NCBI RefSeq assembly: GCF_001673635.1
Contig: NZ_LZMH01000078.1
Span: 1 to 64,000 of the forward strand
Length of the DNA stretch: 64,000 bases
Direction: 5' to 3'
Source of the DNA: Mycobacterium asiaticum
Lineage (GTDB): Bacteria > Actinomycetota > Actinomycetes > Mycobacteriales > Mycobacteriaceae
A program made the position numbers and the translations under genes. The notes under the pieces are model-generated. The model did no database searches and had not been told where the DNA came from. It was given only the letters and a program-made list of their open reading frames with translations. Below, piece after piece: positions 17,873 to 26,590 of this stretch. The stretch's first letter is position 1, and each line of letters opens with the position of its first letter.

Positions 17873-18646
17873 TCACCAAGTCTGTTCGGCCGCGCGCACC
17901 AGCATGTGGTTGACGGCGACCCGGCGGTCGCGGGTGACCATGTACAGCACGGCGTCGGCGATGTCCGCCGGGCGCAACTTCACCATGTCCGCGGTTTGCC
18001 GTTCGAAAGTCTCTCGTGCCGGTGCCGCCAGATGGCTGAAGATCTCGGTGTCGACGGTGCCGGGGCCGACGACGCCGACCCGGACCCGCTTGCCCAGCAC
18101 CTCTTGCCGGATGCCTTCGCTGAATGCGTTCACTCCGAACTTGGTCAACGAGTACACCGCGGTGCCGGGTCGGGCCACCCACCCGGCCGTGGAGCTGATG
18201 GTGACCAGATCGGCCACCCCGCGCGGCGAGTCACCGGCCGCCTCGATCAGATGCGGCAGCGCGGCGCGGGTCACGTATAAGACACCCTTGATGTTGACCT
18301 CGATCAGGTCATCCCAATCCTGCAGGGCGGCTTCGCTGGCCGGCCCCATCCGCATCAGGCCGGCGTTGTTCACCACGACGTCCAGCCGGCCCAGCTCGCT
18401 GACCGCGTATTGCACCGCCGCGGCGACTTGTTCGGCGTCGGTGACATCTGCCGCCGTCACCACGGCCGTGCCACCCGCGGCGTCGATCTCGTCGCGCAGC
18501 TCGCGGAGCCGGTCCGTCCGCCGGGCCAGCAACGCCACCGCCGCACCGTGCGCGGCAAGAGCTTTGGCCGTGGCGGCGCCGATCCCGCTGCTGGCACCGC
18601 TGACCAGGGCGCCGGTGCCGGTCAGCGGCGGTGTCGCAGATGTCAT
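17873..18646 (-). CDS. Short-chain dehydrogenase (fifth gene of operon)
   Basis: 257 residues, classical SDR: GASSGIG near residue 17, NNAG near residue 93, catalytic Ser in TISSTAG, YxxxK as YSLTK. The sequence resembles the NADP-dependent serine-dehydrogenase-like/YdfG SDR group. The start overlaps the CoA-transferase stop by 4 bp and the kinase-like gene begins 3 bp after its stop, so it is tightly embedded in the operon. Likely oxidises or reduces a hydroxyl on the operon's substrate. Confidence 0.88.
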   Translation of the reverse strand: MTSATPPLTGTGALVSGASSGIGAATAKALAAHGAAVALLARRTDRLRELRDEIDAAGGTAVVTAADVTDAEQVAAAVQYAVSELGRLDVVVNNAGLMRMGPASEAALQDWDDLIEVNIKGVLYVTRAALPHLIEAAGDSPRGVADLVTISSTAGWVARPGTAVYSLTKFGVNAFSEGIRQEVLGKRVRVGVVGPGTVDTEIFSHLAAPARETFERQTADMVKLRPADIADAVLYMVTRDRRVAVNHMLVRAAEQTW

Positions 18647-21000
18647 GGTCGGGCTCCCGTGTTGCTCGCGTGCAGGACGTAGTCGTTGTGCTCACCCAGA
18701 TCGGGGGCGCCCCGTGCGATTTCGGCCGGACAGTTCACCATTCGCCACGACGGCCCTACGATCGGGCGCTGGCCTTCGCGGTGATCGGTGACGAAGCGGT
18801 ACAACTGGCGGTCCCACAACAGTGGGTCGCTGATCACGTCGAGAGACGTTGCGCTCTTGGCGGCCGGCACTCCGGCCAGCCGGAGGCGCTGGGCGAGTCC
18901 CTCCGCATCGTGGGGCCCGGTGAGCGCCGCCAGTGTGGAGTCCAGCGTGTCGCTGTGCCGGTGGCGCTCGCCGCCGGTCGCGTACCGCGGGTCGTAGGCC
19001 AGGTCGTCCGCTTCCAGCACGTCGCACAGCCGCCGCCACTGCTCGTCAGTACCGACGGCCAGGCTTATCCACGCGCCCTCGGCGCACGGGTAGCACCCGT
19101 GCGGGCATATGTCCGGATGACGGTTGCCCTCGGGCAGCAGTGCGCCGCCGGTGTAGCTCTGGTGCAGCAGGCAATCCCCGATCATCGAAGACAGGGTCTC
19201 GACGGCCGAGACGTCGACGAACTGACCCCCTCCGCCGGCTTCGCGATGCAGCAGCGCCACGACGGCAGCGTATGCGGCGGCGGCGCCCACGGTGGAATCT
19301 CCGTACCGCATGCTGGCGCCGAGCGGCGGGCCTCCGGGGTGACCGACCAGCGAGGCGAGCCCGGCCAGCGCGGCGAAACACGGCGCGTAGCCCGTCTGGT
19401 GCCCCAACGGTCCGTCATTGCCCCACATCTTGATCGACACCGAGATGATGTCGGGATTCAGGGCCTGCAGTTGCTCGTAGCCGAGTCCCTGCCGCTCCAT
19501 CGCACCCGGTCGCAGATTGTTGATGACGATGTCGCTGTGCCGGATCAGCTCGTGCAGCCGGGCCATGCCCGCGGCCGATTTGATGTCGAGGTCGACGCTG
19601 AGGATCTCGGGGTTGATGCTCAGGAAGAACGGCGCGTGGTTGACGTCGGTGCCGCCGTAGGCCCGCATCTCCTCGGGAACCGCAGCGGATTCGACCTTGA
19701 TCACCTCCGCGCCCAACAGCGCCAACAGTTTTCCGGCGTAGGGGCCGGCCCACACCTTGGTGAGTTCCACCACCCGCACGCCTGCCAGTGGGCCGCCGCG
19801 ATGATTCATGGTCGTGCGCGTCGACCGTGCCCGGTGTCGAAGGCGTGCCCTGGCCGGCGCATTGAGTATCGACGCGGTGTGCTCCCCCAAACGAGGTGCG
19901 GCAGATGCCAATTCGGCCGGGGTGGCGCTGAGGGCGTAGGGCACGGTCGGATAGGCAGCGGTGCCCAGCACCGGGTGCCGTAGCTGGCGGAAGAACCGGC
20001 GGTGTAGGTATTGCGGGGAGCGGTGCAGGTCCTCGGCGCCGTTGACCGGGACCAGCGGTACCCCCAGTTGCTGAGCCCGGTCGGCGGCTGCTTCCCGCGG
20101 CAGGTCCTTGACCCACGCCGCGAAGCCGCGCTGGAAGGTGGCGACCTTCTGCGGGGTGACGGAGAACTCCAGCCAGTCGTCGTCGAATGCGTCCAGCCAT
20201 TCCGGTTGTCCCAGCAGCTCCTTCACGCCGATCCAGTGCGCCCGGTTGGTCACATACAGGTAGACGAAACCGTCCGCGCAGGCGAAGAAGGACGCTGGAC
20301 CCTGCTGGTCGTAGTCACTCCGCTCGCCGGTCGCGGGGGATTCTCCGGTGAGGAAGCGGCCGACGATGCAGTCACTGCGAGACACCAGCACGGCCTGCTG
20401 GGAGATGTCGATGGATTCACCCTGCCCGGTGCGTAATCGGCGCAGCAGCGCCGAGGTGACGCACAGAGCGGCCTCGAGTCCCGCCTCGTAGTCGGCCAGG
20501 AACCGGCCGGGACCCTGCAGTGGCGGCTCCGCCGGATCGGCGTGGCTGGGCGTGTGGTAACCCCAGCCGCTAGCGTGGAAAACGTTGATGCTCGCGGCGT
20601 TTTGATACTCGCGGGGCGCGCTTTGACCGAACGGGGTGATCGAGCAGAACACCACTTCCGGATGCCGTTCGGGCAGGCCGGGGATCTCCGCGCCGAGCAC
20701 CGCGTCGGCGTTGCTCAACAGCTGATGCAGACGCTCCTGGCCGGCGTTGTCGGTGATGTCGAGCGCCACCGAGCGCTTGTTGGTGTTGAGGTACGCGAAC
20801 AGCACGCTGCCTTCCGGTGCCGGGGCATACCCAGGTCGGCGGGCGAGTACCGGCGCCATCGCCCGGGTGCGGCTGCCGCACCCGGGCTTCTCGATCTTGA
20901 CGACTTCGGCGCCGAAGTCCGACAACAACTTTCCGCAGTATTCGCCGGCCACCGAGTCGGCCAGCTCGACAACGCGGATCCCCGTCAGCGCCGACATCAC
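18643..21000 (-). CDS. Fused tandem CaiB/BaiF-type (family III) CoA-transferase
   Basis: 785 residues, about twice the usual 380-410. Two complete family III modules occupy about 1-385 and 402-785, each starting with a LxGxRVVEL stretch. Each keeps a candidate catalytic Asp that forms the acyl-aspartyl intermediate: Asp170 (LADYEAG) and Asp568 (MRYGDSTVG). Family III enzymes exchange CoA between acids and thioesters and normally interlock as dimers, so the fusion may form that pair within one chain. ATGATG at the start leaves two adjacent codons possible. It begins 10 bp after the crotonase stop and overlaps the following SDR by 4 bp. Confidence 0.92.
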   Translation of the reverse strand: MMSALTGIRVVELADSVAGEYCGKLLSDFGAEVVKIEKPGCGSRTRAMAPVLARRPGYAPAPEGSVLFAYLNTNKRSVALDITDNAGQERLHQLLSNADAVLGAEIPGLPERHPEVVFCSITPFGQSAPREYQNAASINVFHASGWGYHTPSHADPAEPPLQGPGRFLADYEAGLEAALCVTSALLRRLRTGQGESIDISQQAVLVSRSDCIVGRFLTGESPATGERSDYDQQGPASFFACADGFVYLYVTNRAHWIGVKELLGQPEWLDAFDDDWLEFSVTPQKVATFQRGFAAWVKDLPREAAADRAQQLGVPLVPVNGAEDLHRSPQYLHRRFFRQLRHPVLGTAAYPTVPYALSATPAELASAAPRLGEHTASILNAPARARLRHRARSTRTTMNHRGGPLAGVRVVELTKVWAGPYAGKLLALLGAEVIKVESAAVPEEMRAYGGTDVNHAPFFLSINPEILSVDLDIKSAAGMARLHELIRHSDIVINNLRPGAMERQGLGYEQLQALNPDIISVSIKMWGNDGPLGHQTGYAPCFAALAGLASLVGHPGGPPLGASMRYGDSTVGAAAAYAAVVALLHREAGGGGQFVDVSAVETLSSMIGDCLLHQSYTGGALLPEGNRHPDICPHGCYPCAEGAWISLAVGTDEQWRRLCDVLEADDLAYDPRYATGGERHRHSDTLDSTLAALTGPHDAEGLAQRLRLAGVPAAKSATSLDVISDPLLWDRQLYRFVTDHREGQRPIVGPSWRMVNCPAEIARGAPDLGEHNDYVLHASNTGARP

Positions 21001-21010
21001 GGCATCGTGG

Positions 21011-21982
21011 TCAGGGCTTTTGCCGACCCGAGCGGCTCAGCCGCCACTCCGGCGGGAAGTTCAGGTCGTTGTCCTTTACCACGTTGTTGAGGCCTTTGCT
21101 GAAGGTGCCTTCGGTCAGGTCGACGTCGTTGTCCTTGTCGTTGGCGATCATCGGCAGCATTCCCTCGACCATGCCGGTGAGCAGGCTGCCGAAGTACTCC
21201 CCCTTGTGCTGCTTGTACAGCTCCAGGAAGGTCTTCTGCACCGCGACGGTGTCCGTCGGACGGGATCGCGAGCAGGCCAGCGCGTACTTCGCAGTCTCCT
21301 CCTCAAGCTTGTCGCGGGGTACCACGCTGTTGACGAAGCCGCAGTCGTACATTTCTTTTGCGCTGAAGGGCCGCCCGGTGAACAGCATCTCCGAGAACTT
21401 GCGCAGGCCCATCGTCTCGGCCCACCACCACAGCCGCGGACCCCAGCCGACGTAGCGGAACGCCGGGTGCCCGAACAGGGCGTCGTCGGAGGAGATCACC
21501 AGGTCGGCGTCGCCGGCCTGATAGAAGTGCCAGCCGTAGCAGTAGCCTTTGGCCTCGATGATGCTGATCTTCCGAAGTTCCTGCAGCGGGCGGTTTCCCG
21601 CGCGCGCCTTGGCGTAGAAGTCGGTCACCGTGGACAGGTAGCGATACGAACCGCCCGGTGGGTATTTGACGTCGTCGTCGTTGATGGCGAGCTCGTGCAG
21701 CAGCGGCATGCCGGGGTTCTCCAGCATGCCCCGCTGTTCGGGCAGGTCACCGCCGCTGCCGAAGTCCTCGCCCTCGCCGCGGATCACGACGACCTTCACG
21801 TCGTCGTCCACGTTGCACTTGTGGATCAGGTCGGCGTAATTCTGCCGCATCCCGAGGGTGGTGGAATTCTGTGCGTCGGGGCGGTCGAAGGTGATGTAGG
21901 CGATTCTGTTCTTGACGTCCTTTTCGAACTTGATGTACTGCTCGGCTTCCTTCTTCATCTCTTCGTAGTCGTATTCGGGCAT
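21011..21982 (-). CDS. Crotonase-superfamily protein lacking both catalytic glutamates
   Basis: 323 residues from the ATG at 21982, chosen because GGAG lies about 7 bases upstream; an ATG 12 bases earlier has no such site. The crotonase core keeps the oxyanion-hole region (SGGDL, about 76-80) and FGHP. Aligning to enoyl-CoA hydratase, the two catalytic Glu positions read Tyr154 (in GYCYGWHFY) and Ala174 (GHPA). Ordinary hydration of an enoyl-CoA is therefore unlikely; other crotonases do ring cleavage, C-C hydrolysis, dehalogenation or decarboxylation. The N-terminus (about 1-18) is strongly charged and absent from typical EchA proteins. It sits between the SDR and the CoA-transferase. Confidence 0.88.
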   Translation of the reverse strand: MPEYDYEEMKKEAEQYIKFEKDVKNRIAYITFDRPDAQNSTTLGMRQNYADLIHKCNVDDDVKVVVIRGEGEDFGSGGDLPEQRGMLENPGMPLLHELAINDDDVKYPPGGSYRYLSTVTDFYAKARAGNRPLQELRKISIIEAKGYCYGWHFYQAGDADLVISSDDALFGHPAFRYVGWGPRLWWWAETMGLRKFSEMLFTGRPFSAKEMYDCGFVNSVVPRDKLEEETAKYALACSRSRPTDTVAVQKTFLELYKQHKGEYFGSLLTGMVEGMLPMIANDKDNDVDLTEGTFSKGLNNVVKDNDLNFPPEWRLSRSGRQKP

Positions 21983-22015
21983 GTCTTTCTCCACTTCTGT
22001 TGCCTGGTTGAGTGT

Positions 22016-22870
22016 CTACTTGAGCAAAGCGCCCGCGTCGACGGGTAAGGAAACGCCTGTGACATAACGTGATTCGTCGGAGGCGAGGAACAGGACGGCA
22101 TTGCTGATGTCGACGGCTTCCACCCACGGCACCGGCAAAGTGTGTGTCATCTGTGAGAACGGCGCGAAATCCTCCGGACCCGGATTCTCCAGGTCCGGCC
22201 GGAACAGGCGGAATGTCACCTCGTTCATGGTCATCGGCGTGTTGACCTGGCTGGGATGCACCGAGTTCACCCGGATGCTGTGCTGGCCCAGTTCGACGGC
22301 GAAGCTGCGCATCAGCCCCATCACGCCGTGCTTGGCGGCGATGTAGTGACCCGTGTAGGCCAGCGCTTTGTGTGAACCGACCGAACCGGTCAGCACGATT
22401 GAGCCCCCTCGCCCACCCTTGATGACATGCGGCACACCGGCTTTCACGGTTTTCCACACGCCGGACAGGTTGACGTCGATCATGTCCTGCCAGATGTCTT
22501 CGGGCAACTTGTGCAGCTTGTTGCCGAACGTCCCGATGCCGGCGTTGGCGACGATGATGTCGAGGCGACCGAGTTGCTGCACGCCGTCGTCCACCGCGGC
22601 CCGCAGCGCGTCGAAATCGCGTACGTCAACCTCGGCGGTGACGATGCGCCGACCCACGGCCTCAACCAGGTCGGCGGTCTCGGCGAGATCGGCCGGCGTC
22701 GAGGAGTCGTAAGCCAGGTTTTCGATGGGCCCGCAGATGTCGACCGCAATGATGTCGGCGCCTTCCTCGGCCAGGCGGACCGCGTGGCTGCGGCCCTGCC
22801 CGCGCGCAGCGCCGCTGATGAATGCGACCTTGCCTGCAACCCGTCCGGACCGTCCCGCGCGTCCGTTCAT
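22016..22870 (-). CDS. SDR oxidoreductase of the mycofactocin-coupled type
   Basis: 284 residues from the ATG at 22870, chosen because it makes an ATGA overlap with the P450 stop (22867-22870) and leaves the usual short N-terminus; an in-frame codon 84 bp upstream is possible. GAARGQGRSHAVRLAEEGAD, then AVDIC, are the hallmark of SDRs with tightly bound NAD that pass electrons to mycofactocin. NAG reads ANAG, catalytic Ser is in TGSVGS, and YxxxK is YIAAK. Probably oxidises the alcohol made by the P450. No mycofactocin biosynthesis genes are in the window. Confidence 0.9.
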   Translation of the reverse strand: MNGRAGRSGRVAGKVAFISGAARGQGRSHAVRLAEEGADIIAVDICGPIENLAYDSSTPADLAETADLVEAVGRRIVTAEVDVRDFDALRAAVDDGVQQLGRLDIIVANAGIGTFGNKLHKLPEDIWQDMIDVNLSGVWKTVKAGVPHVIKGGRGGSIVLTGSVGSHKALAYTGHYIAAKHGVMGLMRSFAVELGQHSIRVNSVHPSQVNTPMTMNEVTFRLFRPDLENPGPEDFAPFSQMTHTLPVPWVEAVDISNAVLFLASDESRYVTGVSLPVDAGALLK

Positions 22871-24072
22871 TGGGGCACTACAGCCGGCATGGATTCCCAA
22901 CCGCGCACCGTAGACGTCGGGCTCAGTTTGGCGTTGCTCAGGTCGACCTCCCACTCGGGGAACCGTTTGAGGATTTCCTCCATGGCGACTCGTCCTTCCA
23001 GGCGGGCCAGCGCGGAGCCCAGGCAGAAATGCGTTCCGACGCTGAACGTCAGGTGCGGACGGGCGACACGGTGGATGTTGAACTCGTCTGCGTCGGGACC
23101 GAATTGGCGGGGGTCACGGCATGCCGCCCCGATCAGCATCATCAGCACGCTGCCTTCGGGCACCGTCCGGCCGTGCAGGGTGACGTCGCGGGTCACATAC
23201 CGGGACACATGCGGTGCCGGCGGTTCATAGCGCAACAGTTCCTCGATGGCCTGCGGGATCAGCGCTGGGTTGGCGACGATTTCGCGACGCTGGTCGGGGT
23301 GTTCGGCGAGCACCTTGCCCGCCCACCCGATCAGCCGGGTGGTGGTCTCATTGCCGGCCCCGGCGACGACGTTCAGGTACACAAGTATTTCGTCCCGGGT
23401 CAGCCGACGCGTGGTGCCCGTCTCGTCGACGAACTCGACATTGAGCAACTCGGTCATGATGTCGTCGGAAGGATTGTCGGCGCGCCAGTCGATGTAGGCG
23501 GCGAACTGCTCGCCCACCGACAGGCCCTGTTCGGCGGCGCGCATCGGCTTGCCCGCCTCGGTGCGGAGCTGGGCGTTACCCCGGTCACGGATGTACACCT
23601 GGTCGTCCTCGGGAATACCGAGCAATGCGCTGATGACCTTCATCGGCATCAGCGCGCCGAGATCGGTGACGAAGTCGAACCGGCCCGATCCGACCAGCGG
23701 ATCGAGCAATTGCGCGCAGAACTCGCGAATCATCGGTTCGAGCGCGCCGATCTTGCGCGGGGTGAACATCCGCGACAGCAGTTTTCGGTGCACGTCGTGG
23801 ATAGGCGGGTCTTCGAAAATCAGCATTCCGGACGGGATGTCGAGGTTGGCCTTGATCAGCTCCAGGATCGCGCCGCGGGCCGAACTGAAGGTGACGTGGT
23901 CGACCAGCGCCTTGTTCACATCGGCGAAGCGACTCAGCGCGAAGAAATCGTATTGGGCGTTGTAGTAGAGCGGCGCCTCGTCACGCAGTCGCCCGAACAT
24001 CGGGTAGGGGTCGACGATGAGCTCCGCGTCGTAGGGATCGAAACGGAGCTGGCTGTCGGTGCTTGTGGTCAC
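22867..24072 (-). CDS. Cytochrome P450, first gene of six-gene catabolic operon
   Basis: 401 residues, GTG start with GGAG six bases upstream. I-helix AGNETT (Asn for the common His/Asp), ExxR in EELLRYEPP, heme loop FSVGTHFCLG with axial Cys350. Overall similar to mycobacterial P450s that act on sterols, terpenes or fatty acids. It opens an operon on the minus strand with SDR, crotonase, CoA-transferase, SDR and APH-like kinase, and probably makes the first hydroxylation. A 182-bp region with an inverted repeat (24204-24223) separates it from the TetR gene. Confidence 0.92.
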   Translation of the reverse strand: MTTSTDSQLRFDPYDAELIVDPYPMFGRLRDEAPLYYNAQYDFFALSRFADVNKALVDHVTFSSARGAILELIKANLDIPSGMLIFEDPPIHDVHRKLLSRMFTPRKIGALEPMIREFCAQLLDPLVGSGRFDFVTDLGALMPMKVISALLGIPEDDQVYIRDRGNAQLRTEAGKPMRAAEQGLSVGEQFAAYIDWRADNPSDDIMTELLNVEFVDETGTTRRLTRDEILVYLNVVAGAGNETTTRLIGWAGKVLAEHPDQRREIVANPALIPQAIEELLRYEPPAPHVSRYVTRDVTLHGRTVPEGSVLMMLIGAACRDPRQFGPDADEFNIHRVARPHLTFSVGTHFCLGSALARLEGRVAMEEILKRFPEWEVDLSNAKLSPTSTVRGWESMPAVVPQ

Positions 24073-24203
24073 GGAGAACTCCTACCGCCGGCCTCCCCGT
24101 GCACCCAGCCATGCCGACCAAATCGGCGGTGGGACGGGGGTTTTGGCCAATTTCTACACTTCGCTTAATTGGGCTGTCCGATGGAGCACGAGGACGTCGG
24201 CTT

Positions 24204-24223
24204 TTCTCTATTCTCGTAGAGAA
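24204..24223. promoter_or_regulatory. 20-bp inverted repeat upstream of P450 operon, candidate operator
   Basis: ttctcta-6 bp-tagagaa, perfect 7-bp arms, 131 bp upstream of the P450 start and 31 bp past the end of the TetR gene at 24255. Its inner part (ctattctcgtag) resembles the ctaca/tgtag dyad before the TetR gene, as expected if one TetR binds both. Confidence 0.5.
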
Positions 24224-24254
24224 CCATACAGCGGGTGTTGTGACAAGGCTCCAC

Positions 24255-24938
24255 TCAACGCCGCCTACTCCCGCGCGCCGGACGCCGCCCGTCGGTGCGG
24301 GTCAGCTCTCCCTGGTCCGGACTCTTGAGCACACCGGTGGCGATTGCCGCCAGGATCCCGTCGAGTTGCGCTGCACTGTCGACGATTCGGTCACCGTGCG
24401 CGAACCGCAGTAACAGGCCGTTGATGAACGTCAGCGTGATGTTGCTCAGGTCCTCGACCACCGCCGATTCCAGTTCGGCACCGCGCGGCATCAGCTGGAC
24501 CAGAATCTCGCGGTGCAACTTGGTGAAAGCATCGGTCCCCTGCTGCAGCGTGGAGGCCAGCGCCGGGTCGCGCGCGGCCTGCATGGTCAACTCGTAGCGC
24601 GCCCTGGTGCGAGAGAGTTCCGGCTCGCGGCCGGACTGGATGACCACCTGTGACAGCAGGGACGGCGACCCCGCGTTCTGGGAGTTGCCCGAGTTGTCCG
24701 CCACCGCTTGCAGATTCGCCATGTCGAGCTCGGCCAGGCGCTCGGCGACAGCCAGCAGCAACGCGGAACGCGTGCGAAAGTAGAACGAAGTGGTGCCGTC
24801 GGGCACCCCGGCTTTCCGGTCGACCTTCAGGTGGCTCAGTCCCTTGGCGCCGTCGTCGGCCAGCAGTTGGATCGCCGCATCGCACAGATCGCGGCGGCGT
24901 TCGGCGGGGTTTGGCTTGCGTCGCTTGTCCATCGGCAC
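24255..24938 (-). CDS. TetR-family regulator adjacent to the P450 operon
   Basis: 227 residues. N-terminal helix-turn-helix about 14-60 (RRRDLCDAAIQLLADDG, then LSHLKVDRKAGV, then TTSFYFRTRSALLLAV), a variable ligand domain and a basic C-terminal tail (RRPARGSRRR). It is transcribed on the same strand and just upstream of the six-gene operon. Dyads lie both before its own start (24947-24990) and before the P450, so self-repression plus control of the operon is the simplest model. Confidence 0.88.
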   Translation of the reverse strand: MPMDKRRKPNPAERRRDLCDAAIQLLADDGAKGLSHLKVDRKAGVPDGTTSFYFRTRSALLLAVAERLAELDMANLQAVADNSGNSQNAGSPSLLSQVVIQSGREPELSRTRARYELTMQAARDPALASTLQQGTDAFTKLHREILVQLMPRGAELESAVVEDLSNITLTFINGLLLRFAHGDRIVDSAAQLDGILAAIATGVLKSPDQGELTRTDGRRPARGSRRR

Positions 24939-24946
24939 CTTCGTCG

Positions 24947-24990
24947 GCTTGGCTGCAGAGCGTACTCTACATTTGTAGTGTCAGCCAAGC
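24947..24990. promoter_or_regulatory. Nested inverted repeats upstream of TetR gene
   Basis: Outer arms gcttggctg (24947-24955) and cagccaagc (24982-24990) are a perfect 9-bp pair. Between them ctaca-tt-tgtag (24967-24978) is a second dyad. They lie 9-52 bp before the TetR start at 24938, where the promoter should be, so an autoregulatory operator is likely. Confidence 0.55.
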
Positions 24991-25008
24991 GCTGTCAGAT
25001 ACCAACAG

Positions 25009-25051
25009 ACAAAACCCCCGCCCGGCGGGATGCCGAAGCGGGGGGTCTTGT
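25009..25051 (-). terminator. Intrinsic terminator-like hairpin
   Basis: Left arm 25009-25021 (acaaaacccccgc) pairs with 25038-25051 (gcggggggtcttgt) with two or three mismatches or bulges; the loop region can add a CGGC/GCCG stem. On the minus strand it follows the secreted-peptide gene (stop 25075) by about 25 bp and is followed by a T-rich stretch (ttttgt), as in a rho-independent terminator. Confidence 0.65.
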
Positions 25052-25074
25052 TTCAGCTATCGATCAGATGGCGA

Positions 25075-25335
25075 TCAGGTGCACGGTATGCCGTGCGGGC
25101 CACCGACCCACTGGCCAGGCGGGGACTGCCACGGGCAGAACTTCTTGATCTGGCCGGGTGCCGGACCAGGGCCCCACCAATTGATCGGGTTGTCGATACC
25201 CGGTCCCGGCGGGTTGGGCGGGCCCGGGATGTGCGGGCCGGGTCTAGCGTCGGCCATACCTGCGCCGAGACCCAGCGCGGCTGCACCCAACGCACCCAAC
25301 ACGGTCGTTTTTCCAGCGAATTTCTTGATGTTCAT
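25075..25335 (-). CDS. Small secreted Pro/Gly-rich protein
   Basis: 86 residues. The N-terminal signal peptide has a Lys-rich start and a hydrophobic core (about 10-28), with likely cleavage near the ADA-R stretch (28-31). The mature peptide is about 55 residues, rich in Pro, Gly and Trp (PGPPNPPGPG, NWWGPGP), with two Cys (near residues 67 and 85) that could pair. GAGG lies just upstream of the ATG. Single-gene unit ended by the hairpin at 25009-25051. Function unknown; similar short secreted peptides are common in mycobacteria. Confidence 0.8.
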   Translation of the reverse strand: MNIKKFAGKTTVLGALGAAALGLGAGMADARPGPHIPGPPNPPGPGIDNPINWWGPGPAPGQIKKFCPWQSPPGQWVGGPHGIPCT

Positions 25336-25577
25336 TCTCGACCTCCTCGCGGGTCCGCTCGCCCGGCGCGTCTTGCGGCACCGCGTTGACCTGCGACGAC
25401 GGCGGACCGTCGATTTTCGGTTGGATCTTGATTACCCGCGCGCCATCCCTGTCAAACGCCACTGGGACCGTGGCACCGGGGTAGCCGCACAAGCGCCCAA
25501 CGTGGGCCCTATGGCGGCGTCGAGCGCGATTCGCCTACCCAAGACCCACGCTCGACGGCTGGTGGAACTCGCCCAGC

Positions 25578-26561
25578 TCAGGCTGGCTCGCGCAGCGGCA
25601 ACCCGGCAGCGCCATAAATCGCGTCGATGACGGTCATGTTCTCGACGGCATCTTCCGGCGTGGTCTTGACCGGCTGACCGTGCAGCACCGCGGCCGCGAA
25701 TGCGTCGAGCTGATACGCGTAGGAGGCACGCCGCGACAAGCGCTCCACCCGCCTGCCGTTCGACGATTTCACTGTAAGTCGATGAAACAACTGCGGCACA
25801 ACAGGATTGAGCACCCGCAACTCGCCGTCATCGCCGATCACTTTAACGCTCATATCCAGTAGGCGCGTCGACCACATCGAGGTACGGACCCGACCGGTGT
25901 GCCCTCCGGCGAATCGGAGTTCGGCCGTCATGGCCCGGTCGACCCGCGGGTCGCGCAGCTTCGCCTGTGCGGAAACGACTTCCGGAGTGGAGCCGCCGAA
26001 CGTGCGAACCATGTGGACGGCGTAACAACCGGCGTCCATTGTGGCGCCACCGGCAAGGGAATAGTCGTAGCGGATGTCGGAGAACTTGGGCAGCGGAAAG
26101 CACATGGCGGCCTCAACCCGGCGCAGGGTGCCCAGCTCGCCCGACGCGATGATCTCCTCGGTCCGCAACGTCAGTGGGCGGTAGCGGTAGTGGAATGCCT
26201 CCATCACCACCTTGCCCGATTCTGCTGCCGCGGCTGCGATCTCGCGGGCCTCGGCAGCGTTGGCGGTGAACGGCTTCTCGCACAGCACATGCTTGCCCGC
26301 GGCCAGCGCGGCGCGGGTCCACCGGCCGTGCATGCCGTTCGGCAACGGGTTGTAGATGGCGTCGATGTCCGGGTCGGCAATCAGTGCGTCGTAACTGTCA
26401 TGGACGCGGTCGATGCCGTGCTTGGTCGCGAATGACTGTGCGCGCGATACTTCGCGGGCCGCCACGGCGGCCACGACCACCTCGGCGTTTGCTTTCGCCG
26501 GATTCACCAGCGCCAGCGGCGCTATGCGCGCTGCGCCGAGAATGCCGATGCGCATGGACAC
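25578..26561 (-). CDS. Gfo/Idh/MocA-family oxidoreductase
   Basis: 327 residues. An N-terminal Rossmann domain (GILGAARIA, about 6-14) precedes the family motif EKPFTANAAEA with the catalytic Lys, then a C-terminal alpha/beta domain with GGGATMDAGCYAVH-like residues around the catalytic Asp/His. Family members oxidise or reduce sugars, inositols and trans-dihydrodiols with NAD(P); this length and the GxGxxA variant fit the dihydrodiol-dehydrogenase-like subgroup. It lies 29 bp downstream of the flavin monooxygenase's stop on the same strand, so the two may be co-transcribed. Confidence 0.88.
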   Translation of the reverse strand: MSMRIGILGAARIAPLALVNPAKANAEVVVAAVAAREVSRAQSFATKHGIDRVHDSYDALIADPDIDAIYNPLPNGMHGRWTRAALAAGKHVLCEKPFTANAAEAREIAAAAAESGKVVMEAFHYRYRPLTLRTEEIIASGELGTLRRVEAAMCFPLPKFSDIRYDYSLAGGATMDAGCYAVHMVRTFGGSTPEVVSAQAKLRDPRVDRAMTAELRFAGGHTGRVRTSMWSTRLLDMSVKVIGDDGELRVLNPVVPQLFHRLTVKSSNGRRVERLSRRASYAYQLDAFAAAVLHGQPVKTTPEDAVENMTVIDAIYGAAGLPLREPA

Positions 26562-26590
26562 CGGTTCACGCTAGCACCGCACTGCGCCAC

